DNA of 64,000 nucleotides from Gnetum montanum (GCA_015680685.1 MNCI01010828.1:657751-721750); one strand, 5' to 3'. Shown: positions 48,846 through 61,264, numbered from the stretch's first letter. The notes: generated by a model from the letters alone, not told the origin. A program made the numbers and translations.

Positions 48846-48866
48846 GGTCCCTAGCAACGAAACCAA
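48846..48866 (-). other. Primer binding site of element 2
   Basis: The minus strand reads TTGGTTTCGTTGCTAGGGAC directly after the 5' LTR end (CTCATCA), a diverged TTGGCGCCGTTG..GGGGA-type site. Confidence 0.7.
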
Positions 48867-49648
48867 TGATGAGTGGCTAGGTATCCCTATGTCCAACCAT
48901 ACGAATCACTAAGGTGTTATGTGTGATCCAGTTGAATTTCATGGACTTATAGTTATCTAGCACACTAGCTCTTTTAGGAAGTGAAATAGGCATTATAAAT
49001 ATTCGTTGTCTGCCCAACTACACTTGTGAGGCTCAAGGGTATGGTTTAAGTGTAATTGAGGTATATGATTTTTCTTATTTTTATGTTTTATAGATTTGAT
49101 CACCTACACTAAGAATGAAGAGTAGATTAATTTAAAATCTAATGTGTTATTGCTTTTCTAGCCTAACACAAATAATTGTTCCACTTTCCCAAACACATCT
49201 TGAACACATATAGCACTGCTAGGCTACCGAACATTAAGCATTGCTAGGTTACCAAGTACTATATGCATGCTTGAAGTGGTCATGCTCATGTTCATTAACA
49301 ACTGGAAATAAATTGTTTACTTTAAATGCATTAAAGTAAAGAGCAAGAAAGTAAAATGCATTAAAGAAAATATTAATCTATTCTTAGTGCTAGAAGGATT
49401 ATCAAAAAAGTTCATTTTATTCCCTTCACACTATTGTGGTTAGGCACATTAGTGTTCGAACAAAGAGCTGTACATACTTAGACTTCTTCTACAGGCACTC
49501 AGAAAATATTCTAACTCTGAGAAAAATAAATAGTAAGAGCTTCGCTACTCTGACTAAAAACTAACTTGAAAACTATGCAAAAATTGAAGCATAGGCACCA
49601 TCTTTATAGGCTAGGATATATACCCTGAGGTCAGATACCTTGATGTCA
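48867..49648 (-). repeat. Element 2 5' LTR (right), outer end altered
   Basis: Aligns with the left LTR from TGATGAG onward, but the last 50-60 bases of the left copy are missing. The sequence ends GATGTCA and is followed by CATAT, the 5-mer that precedes the left LTR. Confidence 0.78.
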
Positions 49649-50540
49649 CATATCATCTAGGTTGTTTGTTAAGCCTCTACGGCCAATATTTTTGTAGTTC
49701 AAATCTTATTTTAATTTATTAATATAATTATTTTTTACTTGTTCAGCCAATTTATTCTCAAGGAAAAAAAAAAGAAAAATATGTTAAGTTGACTTTCATG
49801 ATAATTAAGGATTAAATTCCTTTATAAGTAGGAATGACTTACTTAAATACAAGAAAGAGAAAGAGAAAAAAAAACAATTTTAATGTGTATTATTTTAATA
49901 CATATTGGCACTATGTGTTTTCCTAAAATGAAAAGGTTCATCAAAATTTACTACTAACCATGAAAGATTAGCCATTTTTTCCCATTCTAATTACTTAGTA
50001 GATAATATTGAATCATTTCTAGTTAATATAGTAAAATTTATTCCTTTTATCAATAAAATAATTGAGATCTCTTACTATTGAGCAAAGCTGAAAAATAAAA
50101 ATTTATCTCACCAATTTATATTAATTCATGATTCTGAAAGAGGGACATTCTTTAATAGGAGGAGAGATGCACATAATAGAATGTGGGGTGATCACACAAA
50201 TGAAGCATATCACAAGAACATTGAATAAGCTTAAAGTAAATGTATTTGAATTTCATTTGTCCCACAATATAATAAATGTATTACCTAAGTAATTTGAAAT
50301 TTACAAGGTTAGTTATCTTACAAGGAAGAATTATATGTGGCATATGTAAGGAAAGGTGAAAAGTGCACCTATTATTCTTTGACAAAAAAGAAAAAAGAAA
50401 AAAAGGTTATAGGTATAGGAAAAGGAAAAAAAATACCATAATAGAGATAAAGATAGAAAACCCAACACCTAGTGCAAAGTATTTTTATTCAAAATAACTT
50501 GATGTATTTTCATGGTTGAGGTTGTGTCACAAAAGCAAGG
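49649..50540. other. AT-rich spacer
   Basis: No gene recognised. Contains A-rich runs such as 49766-49780 and 50385-50430. Confidence 0.6.
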
Positions 50541-50559
50541 GTCTATAATCTGAAACACT

Positions 50560-51310
50560 GTGAAAATTTCAAGGCATCAACGGTTCAGCAAAATTTGGCG
50601 ATTCAGGCAAGGAGTCGCGACAAGGTGCGGCACAGCAAGTTCCCTTTTTGGTTAAAGGTCTATCCTGCCACACTGTGCAACATAGCACAAATAAATTTTA
50701 GAAGATAGAACAAGGCGATGGGTGCACGGCGGCAAGCCTTCAACTTTGCAAGTTTTCTATATTTTGAAAATCTTAACTTCTAGCATATTACACCATATTA
50801 CACAACATGGCATAAAGTTGCATGACGCAACGTAATGTCAGAAGGTAGTCCACCACATCATCAAAGATGGAAAATATTCAAGACTTCGATGACCCAGCAA
50901 AAATCTTAAGGTTCAGACAATGATCTTCAGCATGCTGCGCATTTCAGCAAGTTTCCTTTCTCGGTTAAGGGGCCTATGACATTGCATTATGCAACGTGGC
51001 GTAATAAACCTGGGAAGGATTGATCAGAAACAGAGGAAGCACGTCGACAAAACTTCAATTTTTTGCAGGTCCGCTATTTTACGTTGAATTACACTATGAA
51101 GCGTAATCTAGCATGGTGCAGCGTAACACAAGCAAAGACAAAAATAGCATAATACAAGCATTAGTAGTTCATACGTCATGATATGCTCTCTAGCGTATCG
51201 CAGCGTAATCAAAGAACAACCTATCGCCAAAGCCCCAACAAGAGTGGTTTCTGACGCGTTACGCTTTAGAGCGTAAGGCAGTGTGGTGCCGTAAGCTTCA
51301 ACAGCAAACA
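50560..51310 (+). repeat. Diverged tandem repeats of about 300 bp in the putative U3
   Basis: Units at about 50560 and 50861, and a partial one from about 51150, share GGTTCAG, CAGCAAGTTYCC, CGGTTAA/GGTTAAAGG, GCAACRTRGCRYAA and CTTCAA..TTTGCA in order. The unit ends are rich in GCGTAA and TTACGC words, with a palindrome GCGTTACGC and TTACGCTTTAGAGCGTAA near 51260. Confidence 0.65.
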
Positions 51311-51383
51311 CATCAAGTCTATGGAATTTTGTAGGTTCAGGACATGCGTCATCTAAATTGTGTTTTTCTCCTGACCCTAATCT

Positions 51384-51391
51384 TATAAATA
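51384..51391 (+). promoter_or_regulatory. TATA box of the Tat-like element
   Basis: TATAAATA follows the repeat block and precedes a leader of about 950 bp before the gag ATG at 52344. No better plus-strand promoter motif is seen here. Confidence 0.5.
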
Positions 51392-52343
51392 TTCCAGTTG
51401 ACAAAGATCAAAGGGTTGACAAAAATTTCTCCTAAGATTTGATAGATTTTCTCTGAGCGATTTTTCCTTCCATTGGTACTCGTTGGTAACTTTTAGCAAG
51501 GATTGATAAGAGAACAAAGAGGATTAGTAATCGCAAGAATATCGAAGATAATTGGCAAGAACCTTTGGTCAAAAATAGTCGGTTGACGGACATTCTACTT
51601 CGGGTCCAACCTCCTTGTACCCGGATCTAATAGAATAAGGTAGATCGACCTTTACTTGCTTCATCTTTGAATAGATTTCTTGTGGTTGGCACATGCTTCA
51701 CTTAAATCGAAGTCTGCCTGTAATCATTCTATCTAATATATTTCATTCGTGAGTTGAATCCTAGATCTTGGGATTACCTACGTTCTAAATCTAATCTCTT
51801 GTGCCCTCTTATACGAATCTTACAAATCGCTTTAAATCAATTACATCATTTTCAATTACCTTCGAAGTTAACAATATTATATCTTCTCATAAAGAACCAT
51901 CATTTTATCATCCAAATATTGCAAAATTTTTACTGATCAAGTAAGTCCCTGTCTGATCGACAAGACCGTTCAGGGCACCTTGGATTTGTTTTTCTCCAGC
52001 ATGGTCCTCGCATGGATCCGGGATTAAAAACTGTGTACACGGACTTTTGTTCGGTATTTCCAGCGAACGACGTTTTCCATCGTTATAGTTTTCTGGTGCT
52101 AGAAGGAGGGCCTTCATATATGATCCACATTTTATGGGTAGTCTTGTAAGCTGTCTGTACTCATTTTCAATCAACGTAAATGTAATACCTCCGAGGTTGT
52201 TTACGGGATTGTGTGGTGCAGATCGGTTGCTCCGATGATTCCTTTGGAATCCTACAAGATAGAAAGCCCTGATTATTACATTAATTTACCTCTGTCCTTG
52301 CGATCTTTATCCTTATGGTCATTATTTACCAACTGCGTAGAGA
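51392..52343 (+). other. Leader of the Tat-like element
   Basis: No gene. It should contain the end of the 5' LTR and the primer binding site, but I found no convincing CA end followed by a tRNA-complementary sequence. Confidence 0.45.
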
Positions 52344-55150
52344 ATGACTACATCAACTACCGCTGTTGACACTGCCAACCTTGAGAGCCCTTGGACCGTG
52401 CAAGTTACGCCTCTTGTGGTCGAGCAGCCAATTAGTCCAGTGCGATCACACCACTTCCTCAGGCTGCAAAACAAGGAGCTTGAGGGATACACTCAGTGCA
52501 GGGAACACTACAATTTTCTCTGTGCTAAACTAGTAGCAAACCTGCCTATGTATGCACAAGAATTCGAGGAAAAATGAGAGTATGAGTTCATGTATTGCAA
52601 CAGGAAGGAATTCATTCCTTCACCTAACACCATTGTGCCCCTGACAGATCAACAAAAGTGGATCCTAGATCAAATGCTGATGGCAAAGACATCGCTAGAG
52701 CAACTAGAGGTTTTGTTCCATGATGAAACACTTCATGACGGGCAAGACGATCTAGACTCTCACTCTAAAGAAGGTAGTCATGCTAATTTCACCATGGCCC
52801 CTCCCTCCACGACGTCCCGCATAAATCCGTTGTTCATGGTCACCATGCCTTTGACATTATCTAATACTAATCGAGTCCCGCACTCACCATGCCTACATTT
52901 TCTCTCTCTGACTATACTTCTGGGCAAAGGTCCATCACAAATCATTCCTCAGCAGGTGCAATTACCTAACCCATCTCATCATGCACCTACTCCTATGTCA
53001 CTGCATGTGCATGCGATACCTACATCACAATTACCCACAATGCCAACCTTCATCCCGACTCACACAACAGGGCCTGTCACCACAGCATGGTGGGTTCCAA
53101 ACATGCCTCTCATTGTGCATCCTAAGCAAATGCCCCATCATCCCCATCATCAAAGCCAGGTCCTGAGGATGCTAAACCCCATCGCGGGATCACTATCTGT
53201 GCCCCCGGCTACACAAACAACGTATCCAATGATGCAGCCGACGGTGGTCACCCCATCCACACCAACTACCGAATGGTGGATGCCACAAGCAGCACTGCCT
53301 ATAGGAACCATCCCGATAGCATCGACTATCAGCCAAACTGCTGCCTCCGTCCACCCACCTGGTGTGGCTCCTCCTATTGTTCCACAAATGACTTCATCGT
53401 CTACGGGTCTGGACCAAGCCTTCCAGCTTATTCAGACCCTTACAGAAGAAGTCAAATGTCTCAAGGCTACTGGTTCTGACATGATACGAGTCATGGATTT
53501 CTACCATGACGATCCTATTAGTCCAGTAGTCCCTGTCCTGTCGTTGCCACCTGGGATGCCCCTTCCCAATTTTACAAAATACAATGAGGAAGGTGATCCC
53601 AACTCCCACCTAGTCACTTTCAGGTTAGAGTCCTTATTACTGCAACAATGGCTACATACTATAATCCATGTATTTGCTATGTCCTTAATAAGTAAAGCTC
53701 TGGACTGGTATCGAGCACTCCCATGTGCTTCCATTTCAACTTTGGAAGAGTTGTTAACTCAGTTTGTGACTCGTTTTTAGTACAACCTGAAGCCGAAGGT
53801 CATGCTGGACCAGCTCATGGGAGTCAAGCAAGACCTACTCAAATCGGTTCAAAAGTTTATACAGCGGTGGAGTGCTACTTTGAATGAAATCCACGAGCCC
53901 ATCACGGAAGCCCATCTACTGGTAATCTTCAAGGGGGCAGTTAACGAATTTATCAAGTCTAAGCTGTATTACCTCACTCCCCGTTCCCTCAGCCAAGCCT
54001 TTTCTTAGACTAAGAGCATCCAAGACATGGTGGAGGCTAGCAAAGATCCAGCGTATGTGGTCTACAAGAATGCCCACAGTAAGGGTAAGGAAAAAGGCAA
54101 AGCCACGAAAACGACAGTAGCGGTGGTTGCTGAAGGGGCCAAGAAGAAGAAGAACAACAAGAAAACACTTGCAGAGCCTACTCAGCTGACAACTAGCTCA
54201 AACGATGCTAATCAAGAAACTCCTTCTACCCTTGAAGCACCTCCATAGCGGAGGCTTAAATTTAAGCATAAGGATCGCTCAAATTACGCGACCTTACCTG
54301 TAAAGCCTTATGAGCTCCTGAAGAAATTACTAGGAACTGGCCATATTCGACACAAGATGATGTCCGAGAAAGCTTTGAAATGCCACAAGTGCCATTATGA
54401 GCTGCTCAAGAACCCTTCCTTGGCCCAACCTAATGAACCGCTAGTTCCCAAGAACTTTAGGTTGGACTGGTTTTGCGATTACCATCAATTGTGTGGCCAT
54501 GACATAGATTACTACTAGGCGTTGAAGGATGACATTCAATGTCTGATCGATCAAGGTGACCTAATCTTAGACAGCAGTAGCCTGGCATGCCTAGAAAAAT
54601 AAGCCATGCATGTGTACCAAGACCTGTTAAATGTAAATAATGTAGGGTACATAATCAACGTGGTAGGAGTAGAGGGCGATAATCAGGTGCAACCGAAGTA
54701 GCCTTTTGTGTTGCGAACACATCCTCATTCGCCCCAAATAGCAGGTCCATCAGCGTTGACAAATGGTGCTCCAAGGTAACCTTTTATCCTTCAAGCCCTG
54801 TCTCAGACCACTGTTCGATAGCCCGCTATTAGCAAAGTCGCAGCCCAGTCTACGCCTATGCCCAAGGCACCCTTTGTTATCAAGGTGCCAAAACCATCAA
54901 CCGCCCCTCCTGTGCAGGCGAAAATTTCCAAGTCAACCCCTCAATCCCAACTTAATAGAAAAGGAGGAGGGGGTATGACGACTGATACGGCCAAGGATCA
55001 TCTTACGCTGGGGTTTCCCAAGCCTAAACCCCTTGCTTCTGTACCCTTGGCCCCACTTGCTAAAAACGACAAAGTTACACGAATGCAACCATATACTCCT
55101 AGTCAAAGGAAACATAGCCCTCGACCAAATGTCACTCCTCCCTGAGAAAT
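52344..55150 (+). pseudogene. gag of the Tat-like element, nonsense-riddled but in one frame
   Basis: Reading frame 3 (from ATG 52344, MTTSTTAVDT) can be followed without a frameshift through the gag region. Blocks are an N-terminal region, a Pro/Thr/Met-rich spacer (52790-53390), and a gag core with PNFTKYNEEGDPNSHLVTF, ALDWYRALP and FIQRWSATLNEI (53560-53890). Then come a Lys-rich tract and FRLDWFCDYHQLCGHDIDYY (54450-54520), the zinc-knuckle-like element of this group with its last Cys lost. Stops in frame begin at 52575, 53778, 54006 and 54246, mostly TAG. Gag would form the particle. Confidence 0.82.
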
Positions 55151-55499
55151 TCATCTCTTAGGGCGAATGGAAGAGGAAAAAGGTGATAAGCAGCCCGATC
55201 GTGGGTGGGATCTCTTCGATGCCTTTACACAAGTCAAATAGGCTCTAAAAGAAAAAAATACTACATTGAGCCTTTATGACTTACTCATGATGTCACAGAA
55301 ACATCGTGAGGCTATGGTTCATATGCTAACGTCCATACCCATGGAAGAGAGCCTACCAATGGACGAAGAAGCAATTCATTCCATCATGCTTCTCCTCACC
55401 GCTGAAAAACCTAGGCTTACGCTGTTGATCTTTCACGATGAATCCATTAAGGACGACCGTGAAAAGGGTCAGGTGACAATGACGTCCATGTTCATGACC

Positions 55500-56102
55500 A
55501 TCTAGGTCGGCCAATACTGAATCCGGAGAGTACATGTAGATGATGGGGTGGCCACCAGTGTCATCCCCTATCCCATAGTGGATAAACTAGGCCTGATCTA
55601 TCAGATCAGTCCTACAACGACGTCGTGTCTAAAGTCATTCAACGGGGCACAAGTGCAAGTCAAAGGGATGATTCACATCAACTTTGTGGCAGGGGATTAG
55701 TTCCCCATAGACGTAATATTTATTATCGTCGAAGAGATGCCTAGCTTCAACTTGATCCTGGGGAGGTCTTGGTTAGCTCAACTGAGGGAAGTTTCATCAC
55801 CTATCCATCAGGAGATCCATCTGCCCTACGCAGGAGGAAAAGTGGTCATCCATGGTGATGAAATAATCCCTAAGGCTTTTAATAACATAGAAATGGAATA
55901 GAGTTTTAAAATCGAAATGCCTAAAGATCAGTCCCCTATCCAAATACTTGAAAAAGCCAAAACAGTGGTCGATGACAGCCTAACTTGGGCCGAACTACCA
56001 TTCCAAAACGAAGACTGTGGCATGAAGGAGCAGGGTCATAAATCTCACCATCCTTTTGCATCATCAAAAATAAAAGCAATTAGGAAACAACTACATAGTT
56101 AG
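55500..56102 (+). pseudogene. Aspartic protease of the Tat-like element, broken
   Basis: In the same frame as gag: VHVDDGVATSVIPYPIVDKLGL (active-site region; the Asp is present but the flanking Ser/Thr-Gly is changed), then SFNGAQVQVKGMI, and FNLILGRSWLAQL..SSPIHQEI, the second half. Stops at 55503, near 55698, 55899 and 56100. After 56102 sense coding ends and resumes only near 61735. Confidence 0.8.
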
Positions 56103-56190
56103 CGAATAAACACGTTAGCACGACAGGTTGTATCAGTTCGCGGTGTTTCTTGTTATGCAGTTCATGCTCTTTCTTATTCCATGGTACTGT

Positions 56191-56566
56191 AGCCATGGCC
56201 CGAAATGGTCTAAAACTAGTGAAGGCCCGAAATGGCCTAAAACTAATCGTGGCCTGCCATGGATTAAAACTGGTGATTTGGTGTTATTTATTTTACCCTT
56301 TCACGCTTGTAGCCATGGCCTGAAATGACCTAAACCTAGCCATGGCCTGAAATGGCCTAAAACTAGCCAGGGCCCAAAATGGCCTAAAACTAGTGATGTC
56401 TAGAAATGGCCTTAAACTATCGATGGCCCGCAATGGCCTTAAACTACCTATTTCAATCACAGTTTATGCTTGAACTAATCAAAGGCCCGAAATGGCCGTA
56501 AACTAACAATTTCATTTACGCTTTACATTTGAATTATTTAGCGGACCACAATGGCTTTAAACTAGT
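56191..56566 (+). repeat. Minisatellite, about 27-bp unit with longer variants
   Basis: About ten units share the core GGCCCGAAATGGCCTAAAACTA with substitutions; some have 30 extra bases rich in T. Single related words occur at 61394 and near 61582, on the far side of the antisense gene. Confidence 0.85.
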
Positions 56567-56768
56567 AATTTCATTGATGCTATGCTCTTAAAACTAACTA
56601 CGACTTGTCATAACGCCAAAGCCTATGATCCCATTTACGCTTTACAGAAAAAGAAAACAACAAAAGAACATCAAATTCAAGACAAAATTTGCATCAAATA
56701 TGTTAAAAGAAAAATCTTGTCTCTCGTTCTGTTCCACCACAATAAAAATCATGGCTAATACAGCCACG

Positions 56769-59700
56769 CTATGCATCTCCCTTGTCACCACTGTCTCCCG
56801 TATCTCCCAGCTCAACCTCTACTTTGAGGAAATCATCCTCATAGCGGCCACCCTTTGCATGAGGGACCTTTTCGTGAGGGTGGCCCTCCTTGTGAGGCTC
56901 TTCAGTAGGGGGTTGCTCACCACAGCATTGACCATGTTTATCACGCTCTGTTTCCTGTAAACCCTCTTCATGAGGACCGCCACCTTCGTTAGCTTCACCC
57001 TGCTAAGGATTCTCCTCAGGTTGTTCCTGCGATCAGACATGACACACGTATTAACATCGTCATCAAAACTAGGTATGAAAAAAACACAATAACACTACAA
57101 CTTAGATGTGATGGTCCTGCATCGGTAGAAAAAGGGACTTGTTCTAAGCCAACCCACAAACGTTGCATAATTTCATCCTTGGTAAGCTCAGACCAAACCC
57201 CATCTCCTAGATTAGCTCCGGCCTTGACCTTCCCCTGCTCCACAGGAGTCCATCAGGGTGGTTCAGGGAAGAAAGAAGGGACGGTAGTCTCATCCCCAGG
57301 AAGAGTTATTTTCCTTTCAGGAGAGGCACTCACCATCACTTGCTCCTGGAACTTCTCAAATGCCCTGGAAGCACCAATAACGTCAAGGAATAGCCGAAGG
57401 GACTGAGACTCAACGACAGAATCACTGTAATATAGATGATAGAAAGCGCTTTCCTGTTTATAGACATGTTTATGGTCTTTCTACGTCTACCCCATTCTTG
57501 GATACTTGCGCTAAAGTCCTTCTAGTCTTGGTTTTTCTGAGCTAGGAGATCCATCTGCATCTGCTGCTTGACCAGTTCATGACTGGTCTGGACACTGTTC
57601 CTGACGACCGTCCAATAATGGGCATAGTTAACAACAGCTGTCCACCAGTCCTCATTGTTAGTTCCCTAGGCTTGCAGGAATTCATTCCGCGACCTCAAAT
57701 CCCCAACCTCGTTACTTAGAGCCACCATCTCCTTCTCCAACCTTTGCAGTCTCTTCCAAAGGTCTTCGTTTACACTTTGACATCCCCATAAGGAGTGAGT
57801 CGAGCGTATAGCACATTTACACATCTCATCATAAATTTTGTGTGGCACGACGGTCGCTTCCGATGGGGGTTCGGTGGTGTCTAAATCAATAGGCTCTAAC
57901 GGATCCCATCTCAAGTGAGCTCCTAATAACATAAAACGGTAGTTAGGCATAATTAGGTAGCGTAATGCCACAATAGAATAACCTCTGTGTAATGATTGTA
58001 ACATACTGGCTTCAGGATCAATTTGCTCTAAGTGACCAATCATATCTTGGACAACGCCCTCCATAAAGGCAAATTTATTAGGAAATTCGTCCCAAGATCG
58101 AGTCGCCACTGTTGACAAGTGTATGCCCTGGTCACCTGTTACGCAGAACAAATTCCATATAAAGACATAACTGAGACATTATGATAACCAGTACAACCTT
58201 TAGAAGTTGTCTAGAGTCTAGTATGCTGTAAAAGTTAATTTCACTGAGTGACAAACCACTTACCTTTTCCAGTCCCAACCGAAAGGACTTTGGTATCCTC
58301 CATTGCTACTTCCTCTTCACAAGCAGGAGCCTGTGTGCCGCTCGCCTTATTGACTGGGGCCCCTTCTCCGTGCCGCAAGACTATAGCCCCTGTTTTAGGG
58401 ATCAACTATTCCACAACCTTCTCCTTCGCTGTCATACGACATAGTTAGTTAACACAGGATTTCACTCTTACTCAAAAACTATTACGCTACGTGACAACAT
58501 CTTAACGCAACATAACCATGAACATTAACACACTTCTCTACTTACCGACTAGAGGATTACTCCTCTGAAATCTGACCTATATCTTCTTCCTCACACCACC
58601 TGCTGATTCGGTAGGTTTCTCGGTCAGACAAGGCTTCTTCTGTGGCACTGATGAATCCACTATTTCAGTTGCCAGGCGCTTGCCCCTCGACACATCGCTG
58701 GTGTAAGAGGGGAGAGCCCCATCCATGCTGTCTTGACCCCACATTCGAGGCGTCGCCATATTTCTAGTCGTTACTGACAATGACTCCCCAAATCCTTCAG
58801 GAGAGTCTTGCGACTGGATAGTGCCGAAAACATGGGAAATCCATGATTTGGAAAGTTGGTTGTGGTCTTGTTGCACTAAGACCCCATTCCTTTGGACTAC
58901 CAGAAATTCGGCAAAACGTCGAAAGCAGGCTATGAAGAAGGCAAAATGCTCATTGAAATGGGACTCAAGATTCTTGCGAAGCTTGACCATTTCAACGTGC
59001 AAGCCTTCAGCAAAATAGCTTGCCTAATTGAACCAAGTCCCCTCCTTCATGACCTCTTGCATAATTCGTGCTTGTTCTATGGTGAGGAATCTCCCTTGTG
59101 AGAGTGTCTTGGGGAAGGTTCGGGCCTGAAAAAGGGGGTAGATAGTATGGACCACCTCCAACTCGATCCTATCAGCGGGGATTACCTTAACTTCCTTCTT
59201 AACCCCTAGCCACTCCTCTATCTCTTGCTGGTACTTGGAACTCCTCTTTGACTTTTCCTCTATAGGAAAGCTATTGGAGGGAACGCCAAAGAGATCAGTG
59301 AACAGCTAAGCGTCGATGTCAAAATTTACGCACAGGTTATGCACGCGTATGTAGAGACGCTCAGCTTCTTCACTGAAGGAGTTGACTAGGGTCAACATTT
59401 CACCTACAGTAACATCAGGGATTATGGCCAAGAACAGGTCCATCAGTCCAGCCTTCCGAAGGTAATTGGTTAACACAACTGGGGCCACTCTATGGCCAAG
59501 CCAGTGTTGCATCTCCTTTATATCACCATAACGGAAGAAGAGACTGTTTGCCTCGTGACTAGAAGCCATGATCGTAATCTCCCATGATTCCCTGACTGCT
59601 AACATAAAACAATAGTTAACCCAAGGTAACAAAAATGAGACAACTTCATACATCATCACCAGCTGATAACATTGATACAATTCATCATCATAATAAAGTT

Positions 59701-61146
59701 TACCAGGCCCGAATGGTAAAGGAAACGGAGAAATTTTCCTTTGCACGTCTGCAACGGTGAGGGGAGGATACAAAGTCCACTCCCTATCTAGCCATTTGAG
59801 TTTTTTGCATTTGGAAAAGAAGTCAGCATAGCGGGTAGGGTATTCTGGGATTTTGAATGCCAGTTGTCCCATGACAGCGGCTCGTACATTGCTGATAGAA
59901 GTGAATTCCCTTATAGCCCTTTCGGTCAATGACAATGTATCATTATCGCCCAGGAGACCGTTGTCATTGATGAAGAATCTACATCACTGAATATAGGAAA
60001 ACTCTTTATGCTCAACGTAAATTTAAACAATAGTTAGCATATTGCCACATATCGAAAAGACACAAAAAGAAAAAACTTACCCGCCTGCATAATGCATGGT
60101 ACCATGTGGATTCTGGAAGTAGGTTGTGAGATGACAGGCCATGAACAGAGTGTTATAGGCATGATAACAGTTAAACTTGGGCATCTCTCAGATCCAGCTC
60201 AAATGCCTCAAACCTCTAGTGCTTTGTTCGCGGTCTTGAACTCGCACAGTTTCAATCGTGTCATCAGATAGGAATCCCAAGACTCTCTGTGTTGAACCAA
60301 CCAGTAGTGTCTTTAAAATAGCAGTAGCTACATCGCCTAGTAGATATGACCAGATGATTACGCTGTAATTATGAAGCGAAAACTACAAGAACTCCCGTGC
60401 GCCCCTTCGGAACCACACTGCCTCCTCCTTTATACGAGCATGAGGAGGAGGAACATTTGTCGCAGGAACATGCATGCAACATAGAATGCCCACGATGTCC
60501 AAAACGATTAGGACAGGCTTTAACATAATTCTATATAATAAAAAAAATGCATTACTATTAGAAAAACCATTTAGAAATAAAAATCCATTACGCGACATTA
60601 GGGTTCTCCTGATTCCCAGAAAATTACAGATTTCATTGGAAACACGTGGCCATAATCGCCCAAACCCTTGCAACAGCTCAGGTCTGTCTCTAACAATGAC
60701 AATGAAAGAAACACTGCGTATTACTCTAGCGTAACATGCAACTATTATGGGAGTAAAGAAAAAGAAAATAGAACCCTAATTATGCTACCCATAGGTACAA
60801 TACCTAGATTTTTCAATTATACACTACGTTCGCTCAGTATTACTCAAAGTTACCTAAACCCTCATAAAAATATAAAATCTGTCTCTAAGAGTAATATAAA
60901 AAGCCACAATAGCTCAGTCCACATGAACAGATATTAACGCTCGACGCTACATGCACATTCAAAATAAATACAACTACGACGCTGCAGCAAACATAACAAT
61001 AGTGCAAAAGGGTGGACGGCTACTTACCGGTTAAGCGGAGTAACTTCCCGAGCCTCGACTCTAGCCTGCGAAGCCCTTTGCAAACTCTCCTGCACTTCAT
61101 CAATCTTAGCCAGTTTGGCATTCTTTCCTTTGACCTTTGGTGCCAT
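56769..61146 (-). pseudogene. Antisense multi-exon gene inside the Tat-like element
   Basis: Minus-strand exons, high to low: A 61146-61028 (ATG, MAPKVKGKNAK), B 60530-60081, C 59978-58546, D 58428-58264, E 58135 to about 57490, F about 57425-57110, G 57026-56769 (acidic tail ending DSGDKGDA, stop TAG). Donors GTAAGT follow A, B and D, and GTAAG follows C. Acceptors are TATATAG, GATGTAG, GACAG and AACAG. The phase is consistent across all four resolved junctions. In-frame stops number about ten: TAG at 60383, 59306, 59024, 58577, 58406 and 57666 among others, and TGA at 60188. No frameshift is needed in A-E. The product would be about 1000 residues, with a block YIRVHNLCVNFDIDA..LFTDLFGVPS recalling plant transposon accessory proteins. 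Function unknown. E/F and F/G boundaries are unresolved. Confidence 0.75.
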
Positions 61147-61264
61147 AGTTGCAATCGAACAAAATCTTTGCAAAATCATCTGTTCACGCCTTGCTCACGC
61201 TCCCGTTCTGCTATAGCTAGATCCAAATTCACGATATCTATAACCTATTTTGAGTATGAACCAC

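Larger units (their letters stand above)
40288..49648 (-). mobile_element. Ty3/gypsy retrotransposon, element 2, relative of element 1, no ORF3
   Basis: A 9.4-kb minus-strand element with LTRs of 844 and about 782 bp. A clean polypurine tract (minus-strand CATGGGGGTA) lies next to the left LTR and a TTGGTTTCGTTGCTAGGGAC primer site next to the right one. gag, protease, reverse transcriptase, RNase H and integrase follow in that order and align block by block with element 1. The stretch matching element 1 ORF3 is absent: 41132-41480 corresponds to the sequence left of ORF3 and 41480 onward to the sequence right of it. CATAT precedes the left LTR and follows the right LTR at 49649-49653, a possible target duplication. 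Confidence 0.85.

Noticed and set aside
51108-51404. 98-residue minus-strand open frame
   Set aside because: It lies in the tandem-repeat U3 of the Tat-like element, has no start context, and ends in low-complexity Cys/Leu text.
58090-58125. Minus-strand CAACAGTGGCGACTCGATCTTGG resembling an LTR end plus an arginine-tRNA primer site
   Set aside because: The resemblance stops after TGGCGACTC, and the sequence lies within exon E, open and in phase with exon D. No LTR copy is found on either side.
60750-60900. Telomere-like CCCTAA words (AACCCTAATTATG, AAACCCTCAT)
   Set aside because: They are isolated words without tandem repetition.
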